A stretch of DNA of 7,516 bases, taken from Porticoccus sp. (GTDB lineage: Bacteria; Pseudomonadota; Gammaproteobacteria; Pseudomonadales; Porticoccaceae). The position numbers and the translations under genes were made by a program. Shown here piece by piece: positions 1-6,842 of this stretch. The stretch covers positions 1-7,516 of the forward strand of contig DRHD01000221.1 in the NCBI GenBank assembly GCA_011049795.1, read 5' to 3'. Each line of letters opens with the position of its first letter. Within the stretch, counting starts at the first letter, position 1. The notes beneath the pieces are model-generated. The model did no database searches, was not told the origin of the DNA, and was given only the letters and a program-made list of their open reading frames with translations.

Positions 1-1387
1 GCTGTAGGCGAATGGTATCAGCACCCATTAAACTGCTGAGTTGATCAAGTACTGGTGCCTGAATGAGCGGCTGAACGCCCGGGTGGTCGATACCCTGAAG
101 TACGTCACTCACGAAGGCATACACCAACAGGGCTTCAGCGTCTACTTGGTTGATACCGCGCGATTGCAGGTAAAACAACGCCTGTGCATCCAATTGACCT
201 ACGGTAGCACCATGGGTGCACTTCACGTCGTCGGCGTAGATCTGTAACTCGGGTTTGGTGTCCACTTCGGCTTTTGCAGACAATAACAGGTTTTTATTAA
301 GCTGCCGGGCATCACTTTGCTGCGCGGCAGGGTGAACCACCACCTTACCGTTAAAGACGGCCCGGGCACGCCCCTGGATAACGCCTTTGTAAAGTTCGTC
401 ACTGCAACAGCTCGGCACCAAGTGATCGATTTGCGTGTGGTTATCGACGTGTTGGCGGCCGCCGACTAAATAGACACCATTGAGACAGCACTTCGCACCT
501 TCCCCAGTCAGTTTGATACGAATATCGTTCCTGGCCAGTGCCGCCCCCAGGGACACGTTATGTGAGGTAAATCGGCTTGATTGCCGCTGCTCAACATGAA
601 TGCCACCGATATGGCTGCTGTAGGGAGACTCACACTGTAATTTGTAATGGTTGAGGCTGGCACCTGGATGTAGCAGGATTTCCGTCAGGGTATTGGTAAA
701 GTTGTGGTTGCTCTCCAACTCCTGTTCCTCTGAATCAGCGCTTTTCATTCCCAGGCTCTTCACTCCAAGGTAATGCTCAACAACCGATAGCTCAGCGTTG
801 TCTTCCAGTATGATAAGCAACCGCGGATAGCTGACCCTTGGGAGTGCATCATCAGCGCTGGCGGTAGAGAGGAACAGGCAGTGAATGGGATCGTGAATCA
901 CCGTGTCAGCCGCCACCTGCAAAAACACACCATCCTCCATAAATGCAGTGTTTAAAGCGGCGAAGGGTTGGCCCTCACGATCCGCTATGTTGCCCAATGT
1001 TTCCTCTAAATCGGCGCTGTGTTTCAACAGGGCCTCGGCGAAGTTACATAAGACCAGACCACGCGGTAAGTGACCCACTGTGGAGAGACTTCCCATATAC
1101 CAGCCGTTGATAAACACCAATCGGTAACCGCCTTCGCAGGCAGGGAGGGATGTACCCAGTTGATCAGAAAGCAAGGGGGCCGGCCGCTCGGCACGGCTAA
1201 ATTCAACCTGTTCAATCTGTTTTAACCGGGTGTATTTCCAGTCCTCCACGTAGGGGCCGGGTAGTCCTTGAGCAGCAAATTCCCCCAGAGATTTTTCTCG
1301 CAGGACTTTTAACCAGGGCAGTTGTTGACCTGTTAGGAGCGCTCGGCTACGTGTGTAGGCTGTACAAAAGCGTTCGCTGGCATTCAT
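1..1387 (-). CDS. sufD: SufD, Fe-S cluster assembly scaffold subunit (3'-truncated by window edge)
   Basis: SufD pairs with SufB and two SufC to form the cytoplasmic SufBC2D scaffold, where Fe-S clusters are built and iron entry is thought to occur. I translated this frame by hand: 462 codons are open from ATG 1387 to the window edge with no stop or frameshift. The N-terminal part carries the EDWKYTR segment (about residues 48-54) typical of SufD. The rest is the beta-helix core, including GRARAVFNGKVVVHPAAQQ (339-357). It ends with DDVKCTHGATVG (386-397), where His392 aligns with E. coli SufD His360, a residue at the SufB-SufD cluster-assembly interface. It is longer than E. coli SufD (423 aa), partly through a polar loop near residues 209-229. 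Only a few C-terminal residues should be missing. The start lies 12 nt after the sufC stop with GGGAGA just upstream, so translation is probably coupled. The second ATG, 4 nt further in, is out of frame. Confidence 0.95.
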   Translation of the reverse strand, partial: MNASERFCTAYTRSRALLTGQQLPWLKVLREKSLGEFAAQGLPGPYVEDWKYTRLKQIEQVEFSRAERPAPLLSDQLGTSLPACEGGYRLVFINGWYMGSLSTVGHLPRGLVLCNFAEALLKHSADLEETLGNIADREGQPFAALNTAFMEDGVFLQVAADTVIHDPIHCLFLSTASADDALPRVSYPRLLIILEDNAELSVVEHYLGVKSLGMKSADSEEQELESNHNFTNTLTEILLHPGASLNHYKLQCESPYSSHIGGIHVEQRQSSRFTSHNVSLGAALARNDIRIKLTGEGAKCCLNGVYLVGGRQHVDNHTQIDHLVPSCCSDELYKGVIQGRARAVFNGKVVVHPAAQQSDARQLNKNLLLSAKAEVDTKPELQIYADDVKCTHGATVGQLDAQALFYLQSRGINQVDAEALLVYAFVSDVLQGIDHPGVQPLIQAPVLDQLSSLMGADTIRLQ

Positions 1388-1399
1388 ATCCGTCTCTCC

Positions 1400-2155
1400 C
1401 TAGGCAGCCCAAGCGCCATAGCCTTTGGCTTCCAGTTCGAGCGCCAATTCCGGACCGGCCGACTGCACAATACGGCCGTCCATCAACACATGCACGAAAT
1501 CCGGCTTGATATAGTTCAACAGGCGTTGGTAGTGAGTCACCAAAACGATCGCCCGCGTCTGATCCTGTGACCAGGACGCGCGAAAGGCGTTCACCCCGGC
1601 AGCGACGATTTTTAATGCGTCGATATCCAGACCGGAATCAGTTTCATCGAGAATCGCCAGTGAGGGTTCCAGTACCAGCATCTGCAAGATTTCGCTGCGC
1701 TTTTTCTCTCCGCCGGAGAATCCCTCGTTCACCGCGCGATACAGCAGGCTCTCATCCATATCCAGCTGTTGTACTTTGACTTTTACCTGTTCCAAGAAAT
1801 CCATGGCATCCAACTCGTCAAGTTGATGGTATTTACGGATGCTATTTAACGCGGTTTTAAGAAACTGCACAGTGCTCACTCCGGGGATTTCTACAGGGTA
1901 CTGAAACGCCAAAAAAACACCTTCACAAGCCCGCTCATGCGCGCTCAACGATAAAAGGTTTTTCTCACCCAACTGCACCTCACCGTCTGTCACCTTATAA
2001 TCCATGTGGCCAGCCAATACATTGGCCAGAGTGCTTTTACCCGAACCATTAGGTCCCATGATCGCGTGAACCTCGCCGGCATTGACGTTTAGGTTGACAC
2101 CTTTAAGAATCGCGTTGCCATCGATACCCGCGTGCAAATTGTTGATTTTCAACAT
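1400..2155 (-). CDS. sufC: SufC, ABC-type ATPase of the SufBCD complex
   Basis: SufC is the soluble ABC ATPase that drives conformational change of SufB-SufD during Fe-S cluster assembly; it is not a transporter. The 251-aa protein is the usual family length and all nucleotide-binding elements are intact. These are Walker A GPNGSGKST (34-42, Lys40), Q-loop Gln85 in LAFQYPVEIPG, signature SGGEKKR (147-153), Walker B plus catalytic Glu in AILDETDSGLD (167-177, Glu171) and switch His208 in LVTHYQ. FQYPVEIPG and ETDSGLDIDALK are SufC hallmarks that separate it from transporter ATPases. The ATG at 2155 follows a TAGGAG ribosome site with about 5 nt spacing, and the gene sits 29 nt after sufB. No oddity was seen. 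Confidence 0.98.
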   Translation of the reverse strand: MLKINNLHAGIDGNAILKGVNLNVNAGEVHAIMGPNGSGKSTLANVLAGHMDYKVTDGEVQLGEKNLLSLSAHERACEGVFLAFQYPVEIPGVSTVQFLKTALNSIRKYHQLDELDAMDFLEQVKVKVQQLDMDESLLYRAVNEGFSGGEKKRSEILQMLVLEPSLAILDETDSGLDIDALKIVAAGVNAFRASWSQDQTRAIVLVTHYQRLLNYIKPDFVHVLMDGRIVQSAGPELALELEAKGYGAWAA

Positions 2156-2184
2156 ACCGAACTCCTAAACCGTTTTAAGCCACC

Positions 2185-3630
2185 TCAGCCAATGCAGCCT
2201 TCGAGGCTGACTTCCATCAACGCCTGGGCTTCCACCGCAAATTCCATCGGCAACTTGCGAAACACCTCCTTGCAAAAACCGTTGATGATCATGGTGGCGG
2301 CATCTTCCGGGGCTATGCCTCGTTGCACACAATAGAACAGTTGTTCGTCGCTGATTTTTGAGGTGGTAGCCTCATGCTCAACCTGGGCCGACGGATGTTT
2401 TACTTCGATGTAGGGGAAGGTGTGGGCGGAACACTCGTCGCCCAGCAAAAGGGAGTCACACTGGCTGTAATTGCGAGCGTTGATGGCTTTGGGACCCACA
2501 TACACCCGTCCTCGGTAAGCGTTGGAGCCATGGCCGGCGGAAATACCCTTGGAAATAATGGTGCTGGAGGTGTGTTTTCCAATATGAGTCATTTTGGTTC
2601 CGGTATCGGCCTGTTGATAGTTATTGGTCAAAGCGACCGAGTAAAACTCCCCACAGGAGTAATCGCCCTTCAGAATCACACTGGGGTATTTCCAGGTAAT
2701 GGCCGAACCGGTTTCCACCTGTGTCCAGGATATCTTGGCATGCTGCCCCCGGCACACTCCGCGTTTGGTTACGAAGTTGTAAATCCCGCCTTTGCCGTTT
2801 TTATCGCCTGGGTACCAGTTTTGTACCGTGGAATATTTGATTTCGGCGTTATCCAGAGCAATCAGCTCTACCACCGCCGCGTGCAGTTGATGTTCATCTC
2901 GCATGGGCGCGGTACAACCCTCCAGGTAACTGACGTAGCTATCGTCCTCCGCAATAATCAGAGTGCGTTCAAACTGGCCTGTGTTGGCAGTATTAATGCG
3001 AAAGTAGGTGGACAGTTCCATGGGGCAGCGTACCCCCTTGGGGATATAACAAAAGGAACCGTCACTGAACACGGCGGCATTAAGGGCCGCGTAAAAATTA
3101 TCGGTATAAGGAACCACCGTACCCAAGTATTGTTGAACCAGCTCGGGATGGTTTTGCACCGCATCGGAAAAGGAACAGAAGATCACCCCCGCCTCCGCCA
3201 ACTGATGCTGGAAGGTAGTGGCCACAGAGACACTATCGAACACAGCGTCCACTGCAACGCCAGCCAGCTTCGCACGTTCATGCAGAGGAACACCCAACTT
3301 TTCATAGGTTTGTAGAATTTCAGGGTCTACATCTTCCAGTGTTTTCGGTCCATCTGAGGACTTGGGCGCTGCATAGTAAATAATGGCATCGTAATCGATA
3401 GGGGGATAATGGACTTTTGACCAGGTCGGTGTTTTGAGGGTGCTCCAATGTCGGTAGGCCTGTAATCGCCACTGCAACATAAAATCGGGTTCATTTTTAC
3501 GCGCGGATATTTGCCGCACCACCGCCTCACTTAGGCCTGGTTCGAACTTATCCATTTCTACCGTCGTGACGAACCCCTGAGGGTACTCGCCACCCACAAA
3601 GCGCTTGAGGTTCGAAGTCTGTGCTGTCAT
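2185..3630 (-). CDS. sufB: SufB, Fe-S cluster assembly scaffold subunit
   Basis: SufB is the main scaffold protein of the SUF system. It receives sulfur from the desulfurase SufS (usually via SufE or SufU) and assembles the cluster with SufD. The protein is 481 aa, against 495 in E. coli. The conserved C-terminal region is intact: [20 protein letters not shown] gives Cys391, aligned with E. coli Cys405, the essential sulfur acceptor. VEHEATTSK gives Glu418-His419-Glu420, aligned with E. coli 432-434. The position of E. coli Cys424 (YIEC) is Val here (YIEV), consistent with that cysteine not being essential. LFYCVQRGI and the NGFCKEVF motif follow. ATG 3630 is preceded by a very strong GGAGGTG Shine-Dalgarno 5 nt upstream. 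The gene starts 22 nt after the regulator stop, so the two are very likely co-transcribed. Confidence 0.98.
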   Translation of the reverse strand: MTAQTSNLKRFVGGEYPQGFVTTVEMDKFEPGLSEAVVRQISARKNEPDFMLQWRLQAYRHWSTLKTPTWSKVHYPPIDYDAIIYYAAPKSSDGPKTLEDVDPEILQTYEKLGVPLHERAKLAGVAVDAVFDSVSVATTFQHQLAEAGVIFCSFSDAVQNHPELVQQYLGTVVPYTDNFYAALNAAVFSDGSFCYIPKGVRCPMELSTYFRINTANTGQFERTLIIAEDDSYVSYLEGCTAPMRDEHQLHAAVVELIALDNAEIKYSTVQNWYPGDKNGKGGIYNFVTKRGVCRGQHAKISWTQVETGSAITWKYPSVILKGDYSCGEFYSVALTNNYQQADTGTKMTHIGKHTSSTIISKGISAGHGSNAYRGRVYVGPKAINARNYSQCDSLLLGDECSAHTFPYIEVKHPSAQVEHEATTSKISDEQLFYCVQRGIAPEDAATMIINGFCKEVFRKLPMEFAVEAQALMEVSLEGCIG

Positions 3631-3652
3631 CCAACACCTCCGATTTTTTACA

Positions 3653-4102
3653 TCATTGACCGATCAAAGTTATCGGCTGTGGTTCAGTCGTGTTTTCCAG
3701 GTTCGTCGCCAACATTGTCTCCAATGTCACTTGGGACAGGCTGTTATAGATCACCCGGTTAATATTCTGCCAACTGGGCCGAATAGCACAGTGGCTCTCA
3801 ATTTGGCACAGATCCTTTTTCACGCTGCATTCAGTTAAAGCTATAGGCCCTTCGAGCACGCTGATAATCTCAGCCAGGGAGATTTTCTCGGCGGGGCGCG
3901 ACAACCTGTACCCCCCTCTTTTACCGCGAGAGGATTGCACTAGGCCATTTTTCTTAAATAGTTTCAATAACTTAGATACCGTAGCTAGTGGCATATATAC
4001 CGCTTGGGACAGACTCGTAGCACTTAATGTCTGCCCTGGGTGTCTCGCCATGTAAGCCAGGATCACTGAGCCGTAATCTGTAAGCTTGCTGACCCGCAAC
4101 AT
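3653..4102 (-). CDS. Rrf2-family SUF operon regulator (IscR-like, probable Fe-S sensor)
   Basis: This 149-aa protein is an Rrf2/IscR-family winged-helix transcription factor. It best fits the gammaproteobacterial SUF-associated branch (I recall this as the family modelled by TIGR02944), which is encoded first in suf operons. It starts [19 protein letters not shown], like IscR MRLTSKGRYAVTAML. The recognition helix is about residues 38-50, followed by the wing [19 protein letters not shown] (51-69) with the RGxxGGY signature. Three cysteines, C92, C99 and C105 (CX6CX5C), correspond to the cluster ligands of IscR. The fourth IscR ligand, His107, has no His counterpart (AIRPSW follows C105). Its role is inferred: with a cluster bound it probably represses its own operon, lifting repression when clusters are scarce. 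ATG 4102 follows a GGAG site at about 9 nt. It is first in the operon, 22 nt before sufB, and directly downstream of a perfect 27-bp palindrome. Confidence 0.93.
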   Translation of the reverse strand: MLRVSKLTDYGSVILAYMARHPGQTLSATSLSQAVYMPLATVSKLLKLFKKNGLVQSSRGKRGGYRLSRPAEKISLAEIISVLEGPIALTECSVKKDLCQIESHCAIRPSWQNINRVIYNSLSQVTLETMLATNLENTTEPQPITLIGQ

Positions 4103-4143
4103 AGTAACAACTCCACTCTCGTTAAAGATTGCTTAAGGCTATC

Positions 4144-4170
4144 TATATAGGACTATTATAGTCCTATATA
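4144..4170 (-). promoter_or_regulatory. Perfect 27-bp palindromic operator, IscR type-1-like, for the suf operon
   Basis: The plus strand reads TATATAGGACTAT, one central T, then ATAGTCCTATATA: 13-bp arms with no mismatch. The central 13 bp match the core GACTRWWWYAGTC of the E. coli IscR type-1 site in every position, and outer ATA/TAT also fit, but the intervening SYY/RRS triplets do not. It lies 42 nt upstream of the regulator ATG, so autoregulation by that Rrf2 protein is the natural reading. An outer, off-centre pair GCTATCTAT (4138-4146) and ATAGATAGC (4176-4184) surrounds it. Confidence 0.85.
4155..4160 (-). promoter_or_regulatory. Predicted -10 box of the suf operon promoter, inside the palindrome
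   Basis: Read on the minus strand, these six bases are TATAAT, a perfect sigma-70 -10 element at the centre of the palindrome. Transcription would begin near 4148, giving a leader of about 45 nt before the regulator ATG. No good -35 is found 16-18 nt upstream (the candidate is CTATCT), so the promoter may be weak or rely on another contact. A protein on the palindrome would directly exclude RNA polymerase. Confidence 0.6.
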
Positions 4171-4371
4171 CTCGCATAGATAGCACGGGGTAAAATTGTT
4201 TATTGTATAAACGAATATCGCTTAGATAGTTAGGAAATAAAGTAGTGCTGTTTTGCGGTACGAGCCCGGGCGACTATTTTAGCGGTTTAATGCTTCTCAC
4301 TGTACTCACAGCATAAGATTCGTAAAACAAACCCCTTGATCCGAGCGAAAGAGACAACCTAATTTAGGCTG

Positions 4372-4389
4372 ATGGCGCGAAAGCGCCAT
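4372..4389 (+). other. Hairpin with GNRA tetraloop, preceded by a small palindrome
   Basis: ATGGCGC (4372-4378), loop GAAA, GCGCCAT (4383-4389) form a perfect 7-bp stem. The GAAA loop is a stable GNRA tetraloop only if the plus strand is transcribed. Three bases upstream is an 11-bp palindrome CCTAA-T-TTAGG (4358-4368). There is no T-run on either side, so it is not a standard intrinsic terminator. It may be a structured RNA element, a REP-like unit or chance. Confidence 0.45.
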
Positions 4390-4395
4390 ACTTAA

Positions 4396-4575
4396 CGCAC
4401 TTTTGGTCAGTTCTGCATTATGATCTACACCCATGTACTTCGACAGGGCACTAGACCTTTTACCAGTTTACTAGACAGTTTACAGGGCAGGAAGAGGCAG
4501 GGATGCTCTTCGCTCAAATGGTGCCTTTACAACCCATTAGAATACCCATTAGTATTACTTTTACTGAAAAAATAA
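4396..4575 (+). pseudogene. C-terminal remnant of an integron-type tyrosine recombinase (IntI-like)
   Basis: From ATG 4420 the frame begins MIYTHVLRQG and continues TRPFTSLLDSL, then LQGRKRQ. This closely resembles the end of integron integrases; IntI1 has MIYTHVLKVG followed by RSPLDAL. The Tyr at codon 4426-4428 corresponds to the nucleophile that attacks DNA. Everything upstream that an integrase needs (core-binding domain, catalytic Arg, HxxR box) is missing: the same frame has a stop at 4393-4395, and no homologous sequence is evident in the preceding 200 nt. The GHSDVxTT block that normally precedes MIYTHV is also not readable, although frame 2 just upstream gives ILNALLVSSAL, perhaps a frame-shifted relic of it. 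After LLDSL the frame runs about 30 codons to TAA 4573 with no recognised content. It is a decayed fragment, not a functional enzyme. Confidence 0.7.
4443..4489 (+). repeat. Cluster of short direct repeats
   Basis: Three interleaved pairs occur in 47 nt: ACAGGGCA (4443-4450, 4482-4489), ACTAGAC (4450-4456, 4470-4476) and CAGTTTAC (4464-4471, 4476-4483). They lie within the integrase remnant and may be slippage scars of a decaying sequence. Just downstream ACCCATTAG recurs at 4532-4540 and 4544-4552 as an imperfect 12-bp tandem duplication. Confidence 0.5.
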
Positions 4576-4635
4576 GTCATTGAATCAATAGGTTATATTT
4601 AAATAGTGTACAGTCCTCTCCCAGGCACCAAATAG

Positions 4636-4821
4636 CTAATCAAAGGCGCTGGCCACACCTGATAAAACTCCTAATTCAGCTCCCTCTTTCACCATTGAGT
4701 CCAACCTAAGCCATAGCCTTGATCTGTACCATTTCAGCCATAACTGAGTAGTATGCATCGACAAGTCCAGCACATACATTTCTAGTACATTCTGCTCGTA
4801 CAATGCACGACCAACATCCAA
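4636..4821 (-). CDS. Doubtful 61-aa hypothetical frame, possibly a gene relic
   Basis: I do not recognise this protein. The frame opens at a TTG and no convincing Shine-Dalgarno precedes it; an in-frame stop (TAA) lies 9 nt further upstream. It contains an unusual Trp/Tyr/Leu-rich centre (LWLKWYRSRLWLRL) and ends VKEGAELGVLSGVASAFD. A second minus-strand frame over the same bases also reads as plausible protein (AGLVDAYYSVMAEMVQIKA), which would fit a frame-shifted relic rather than an intact gene. No partner gene is adjacent. Most likely it is not translated as written. Confidence 0.12.
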   Translation of the reverse strand: MDVGRALYEQNVLEMYVLDLSMHTTQLWLKWYRSRLWLRLDSMVKEGAELGVLSGVASAFD

Positions 4822-4843
4822 ACCCGTATTTTAAATTAATCGC

Positions 4844-4872
4844 TTAAAAACAATGAGTTAAGAGTTTATAAT
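4844..4872 (+). promoter_or_regulatory. Candidate sigma-70 promoter pointing towards the recJ 3' end
   Basis: TTAAAA (4844-4849, 4 of 6 to consensus), a 17-nt spacer, then TATAAT (4867-4872, 6 of 6). No plus-strand gene follows, so a transcript would run antisense into the end of recJ or be a small RNA. In AT-rich DNA such matches also arise by chance. Confidence 0.25.
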
Positions 4873-4971
4873 TACTGGTAATGTAGGTGTAAACGTTTCC
4901 CGCCGCCTCCACCAACTATGACAAAATAAGTTTATTCCGGGGGTACCCAGACCAATAATTTATTGCCTACC

Positions 4972-6720
4972 CTAATTTTTGATAATCTCTTGAACCATCA
5001 ACTGCACCGACTCCCGTCCCTGCCACACATTGATATCCAATTTATAAACCAGCCGAACTTTGTCGGCATTTGGGTTCGGCCAAATATCCGTATCCACATT
5101 AAAGGCAATAGCATCGATTAATTGCTGTTTTTGTTCATCAACTGCCAGCAATAACTTCAGATGTTTCTCACCCACTATCCGCTGCTGAACGATATAAAAT
5201 TCACCCTGAAACAATGGTTCCGGAAAATGCTGCCCCCAAGGGCCGGACTCTCTCAGTAAATGGCCCGTTTCCAGGTTCAGTTCTTCGGGGGTTAATTCAC
5301 CGTCTGTGACAATTTCTGCTTCTAGGTCTGCCGGAGTGAGCTGACGTTTCACTTCTGCATCAAAAGCTTTTGCAAAAGCCGGGTAATGTTTGGCTTCGAG
5401 GCTCAAGCCTGCGGCCATAGCATGGCCGCCAAACTTACTGATTAACTCGGGGTGAGCGGTGGCTACGGCGTCTAATGCATCGCGGATATGTAGCCCCGGA
5501 ATGGAACGGGCTGAGCCTTTGTATTCTTTATTTTCTTCGTTATCACCGCCTGCATCGGCAAAAGCAATCACCGGGCGGTGTATACGGTCTTTAATTCTGG
5601 AGGCCAGCAGTCCCACCACGCCTTGATGCCAATCGGCATCGAACAGGCATAAGCCCCAAGGAAGAGCGTCTTCATCCAACGTTAATTTATCAAGAATAGC
5701 CAACCCTTCACGCTGCATATCCGCCTCGATCACCCGGCGGTCGCGATTTAGCTCGTCCAGTTGCACCGCATATTCGCGGGCTAGGTAGGGATCGGTTTCT
5801 AACAAGCATTCAATGCCGATACTCATGTCATCCAATCGCCCAGCGGCATTCAGCCGTGGCCCTACGGTAAAGCCCAAATCAGTAGCGACTAACCGCTGAC
5901 GATCTTTCCCCGCCAAGTCCAATAGTGCCTGAATACCAGGCCGGGTTTTGCCCGCTCGAATGCGTTGTATTCCCTGATGCACCAGCACCCGATTGGTTTG
6001 ATCCAGCGGCACCACATCGGCCACAGTACCCAGTGCCACTAAATCTAACCACTCGGCCATATTGGGCGCAGTAATACCCTGAGTATCAAACCAGCCCGTT
6101 TCACGCAACCGGCTTCGCAGTGCGCTCAACAGGTAGAACACCACCCCCACCCCGGCGAGGTTTTTACTCGGGAACTCACAACCGTGTTGATTGGGGTTAA
6201 GAATAGCATCGGCCTCCGGCAGTACAGCGCCGGGTAGATGATGGTCGGTAATTAAGACCTTGATACCGGCATCTTTGGCTGCTTTTACGCCATTAACGCT
6301 AGAAATACCGTTATCCACGGTAATGATCAGATCGGGATGACGCTGTTGCGCCAGGGCAACGATTTCCGGGGTGAGGCCATAGCCAAATTCAAAGCGGTTG
6401 GGCACGATAAAATCGATATGCTGCATGCCCATCGCACGCATGGCTAATAGAGTCAGCGTGGTACTGGTGGCACCATCGGCATCGAAGTCACCCACAATCA
6501 ACACGGACTGCTGTTGCTTTAATGCCTCCTCCAATAACCCCACACCTTCCGTCAGCCCCTTTAAGGCATCGGGACGGGGCAGTTTGGCCAAGGTGCGCTC
6601 CAGTTGTTCGTCAGAGGTAATACCGCGCCCAAGGTAAATACGCTGTAGTAGCGGCGAAATATTGTCGCTGAACTGACTGAGTTTAGGGTCTGTCTGATAC
6701 TGGGTGATCTTAGGCTGCAT
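4972..6720 (-). CDS. recJ: RecJ, single-stranded-DNA-specific 5'-3' exonuclease
   Basis: RecJ degrades single-stranded DNA 5' to 3' in recombination, mismatch repair and stalled-fork processing, using two metal ions. The protein has 582 residues from ATG 6720 (E. coli 577). Numbering from that ATG, motif I is VGDFDADGATST (77-88), motif II VDNG (135-138), the DHH triad TDHHLPG (158-164, Asp159-His160-His161), then ALGTVADVVPL (229-239) with its Asp. GPRLNAAGRL (287-296) and WHQGVVGLLASR (364-375) follow, and the DHHA1 substrate-binding signature GGHAMAAGL (431-439). The C-terminal OB-like domain ends VQLMVQEIIKN. The open frame extends two codons further as TTG TTG, but AGAGG lies 7 nt before the ATG and only 1 nt before the first TTG, so ATG is preferred. 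No companion gene on the same strand is close; the upstream region is shared with a divergent gene. Confidence 0.97.
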   Translation of the reverse strand: MQPKITQYQTDPKLSQFSDNISPLLQRIYLGRGITSDEQLERTLAKLPRPDALKGLTEGVGLLEEALKQQQSVLIVGDFDADGATSTTLTLLAMRAMGMQHIDFIVPNRFEFGYGLTPEIVALAQQRHPDLIITVDNGISSVNGVKAAKDAGIKVLITDHHLPGAVLPEADAILNPNQHGCEFPSKNLAGVGVVFYLLSALRSRLRETGWFDTQGITAPNMAEWLDLVALGTVADVVPLDQTNRVLVHQGIQRIRAGKTRPGIQALLDLAGKDRQRLVATDLGFTVGPRLNAAGRLDDMSIGIECLLETDPYLAREYAVQLDELNRDRRVIEADMQREGLAILDKLTLDEDALPWGLCLFDADWHQGVVGLLASRIKDRIHRPVIAFADAGGDNEENKEYKGSARSIPGLHIRDALDAVATAHPELISKFGGHAMAAGLSLEAKHYPAFAKAFDAEVKRQLTPADLEAEIVTDGELTPEELNLETGHLLRESGPWGQHFPEPLFQGEFYIVQQRIVGEKHLKLLLAVDEQKQQLIDAIAFNVDTDIWPNPNADKVRLVYKLDINVWQGRESVQLMVQEIIKN

Positions 6721-6817
6721 CAACAAAGCCTCTCATTATTATGACCTCAATAAGTCCTGAAATATGGGCAACCATAGACCCGTTTGGGCATTGTTGTGGT
6801 TTTTGGAAACACGTCAT
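6710..6817 (-). CDS. Possible 35-aa leader ORF overlapping the recJ start
   Basis: An ATG at 6817 preceded by AGGGG with 5 nt spacing opens a 35-codon frame. It begins MTCFQKPQQC, ends IIMRGFVDAA and stops at TAA 6710-6712, 8-11 nt inside recJ in another frame. The peptide has no recognisable domain. The stop/start overlap is the geometry of translational coupling, so it could act as a leader that sets recJ translation. It might equally be chance, as no conservation can be judged here. Confidence 0.2.
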   Translation of the reverse strand: MTCFQKPQQCPNGSMVAHISGLIEVIIMRGFVDAA

Positions 6818-6842
6818 TTCAACCCCTATTATTTCAATCACC

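Larger units (their letters stand above)
4171..4971. other. Gene-poor interval between recJ and the suf promoter
   Basis: About 800 nt without an intact recognisable gene, more AT-rich than its flanks. It holds GTTTAT-TGT-ATAAAC (4198-4212), a degenerate second operator-like core (4272-4284), a hairpin pair (4358-4389), an integrase remnant on the plus strand (4396-4575), short direct repeats (4443-4489 and 4532-4555), a doubtful minus-strand 61-codon frame (4636-4821) and a plus-strand promoter-like pair (4844-4872). Next to the recJ stop are CAATAA-T-TTATTG (4953-4965) and GGGTACCC (4941-4948). Neither has a U-tract, so I see no convincing terminator for recJ. No tRNA, CRISPR or attC site was found. 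Confidence 0.7.

Noticed and set aside
1024..1215. 63-codon minus-strand frame inside sufD
   Set aside because: It is out of frame with SufD, which is continuous through this stretch with conserved residues.
2374..3315. 313-codon plus-strand open frame
   Set aside because: It lies wholly antisense to sufB, whose motifs are unmistakable; the protein has no domain signature and is a codon-structure shadow.
4372..4396. attC-like recombination site: ACTTAAC at 4390-4396 fits RYYYAAC next to a hairpin
   Set aside because: No matching GTTRRRY core occurs at a suitable distance in the right order, and the paired L boxes are missing; GTCCAAC at 4699-4705 fails the same test.
4503..4583. 26-codon plus-strand frame with GGCAGGG before ATG
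   Set aside because: Too short, overlaps the integrase remnant in another frame, and the peptide is unrecognisable; the purine-rich stretch alone is not enough.
4941..4965. Terminator after recJ from GGGTACCC and CAATAA-T-TTATTG
   Set aside because: The stems are short, one is AT-only in its inner part, and no U-tract follows on the minus strand.
6763..6776. TATGG-GCAA-CCATA hairpin in the recJ leader region
   Set aside because: Only 5 bp of stem, and the GNRA loop would need plus-strand transcription, opposite to recJ; not enough to call a regulatory element.
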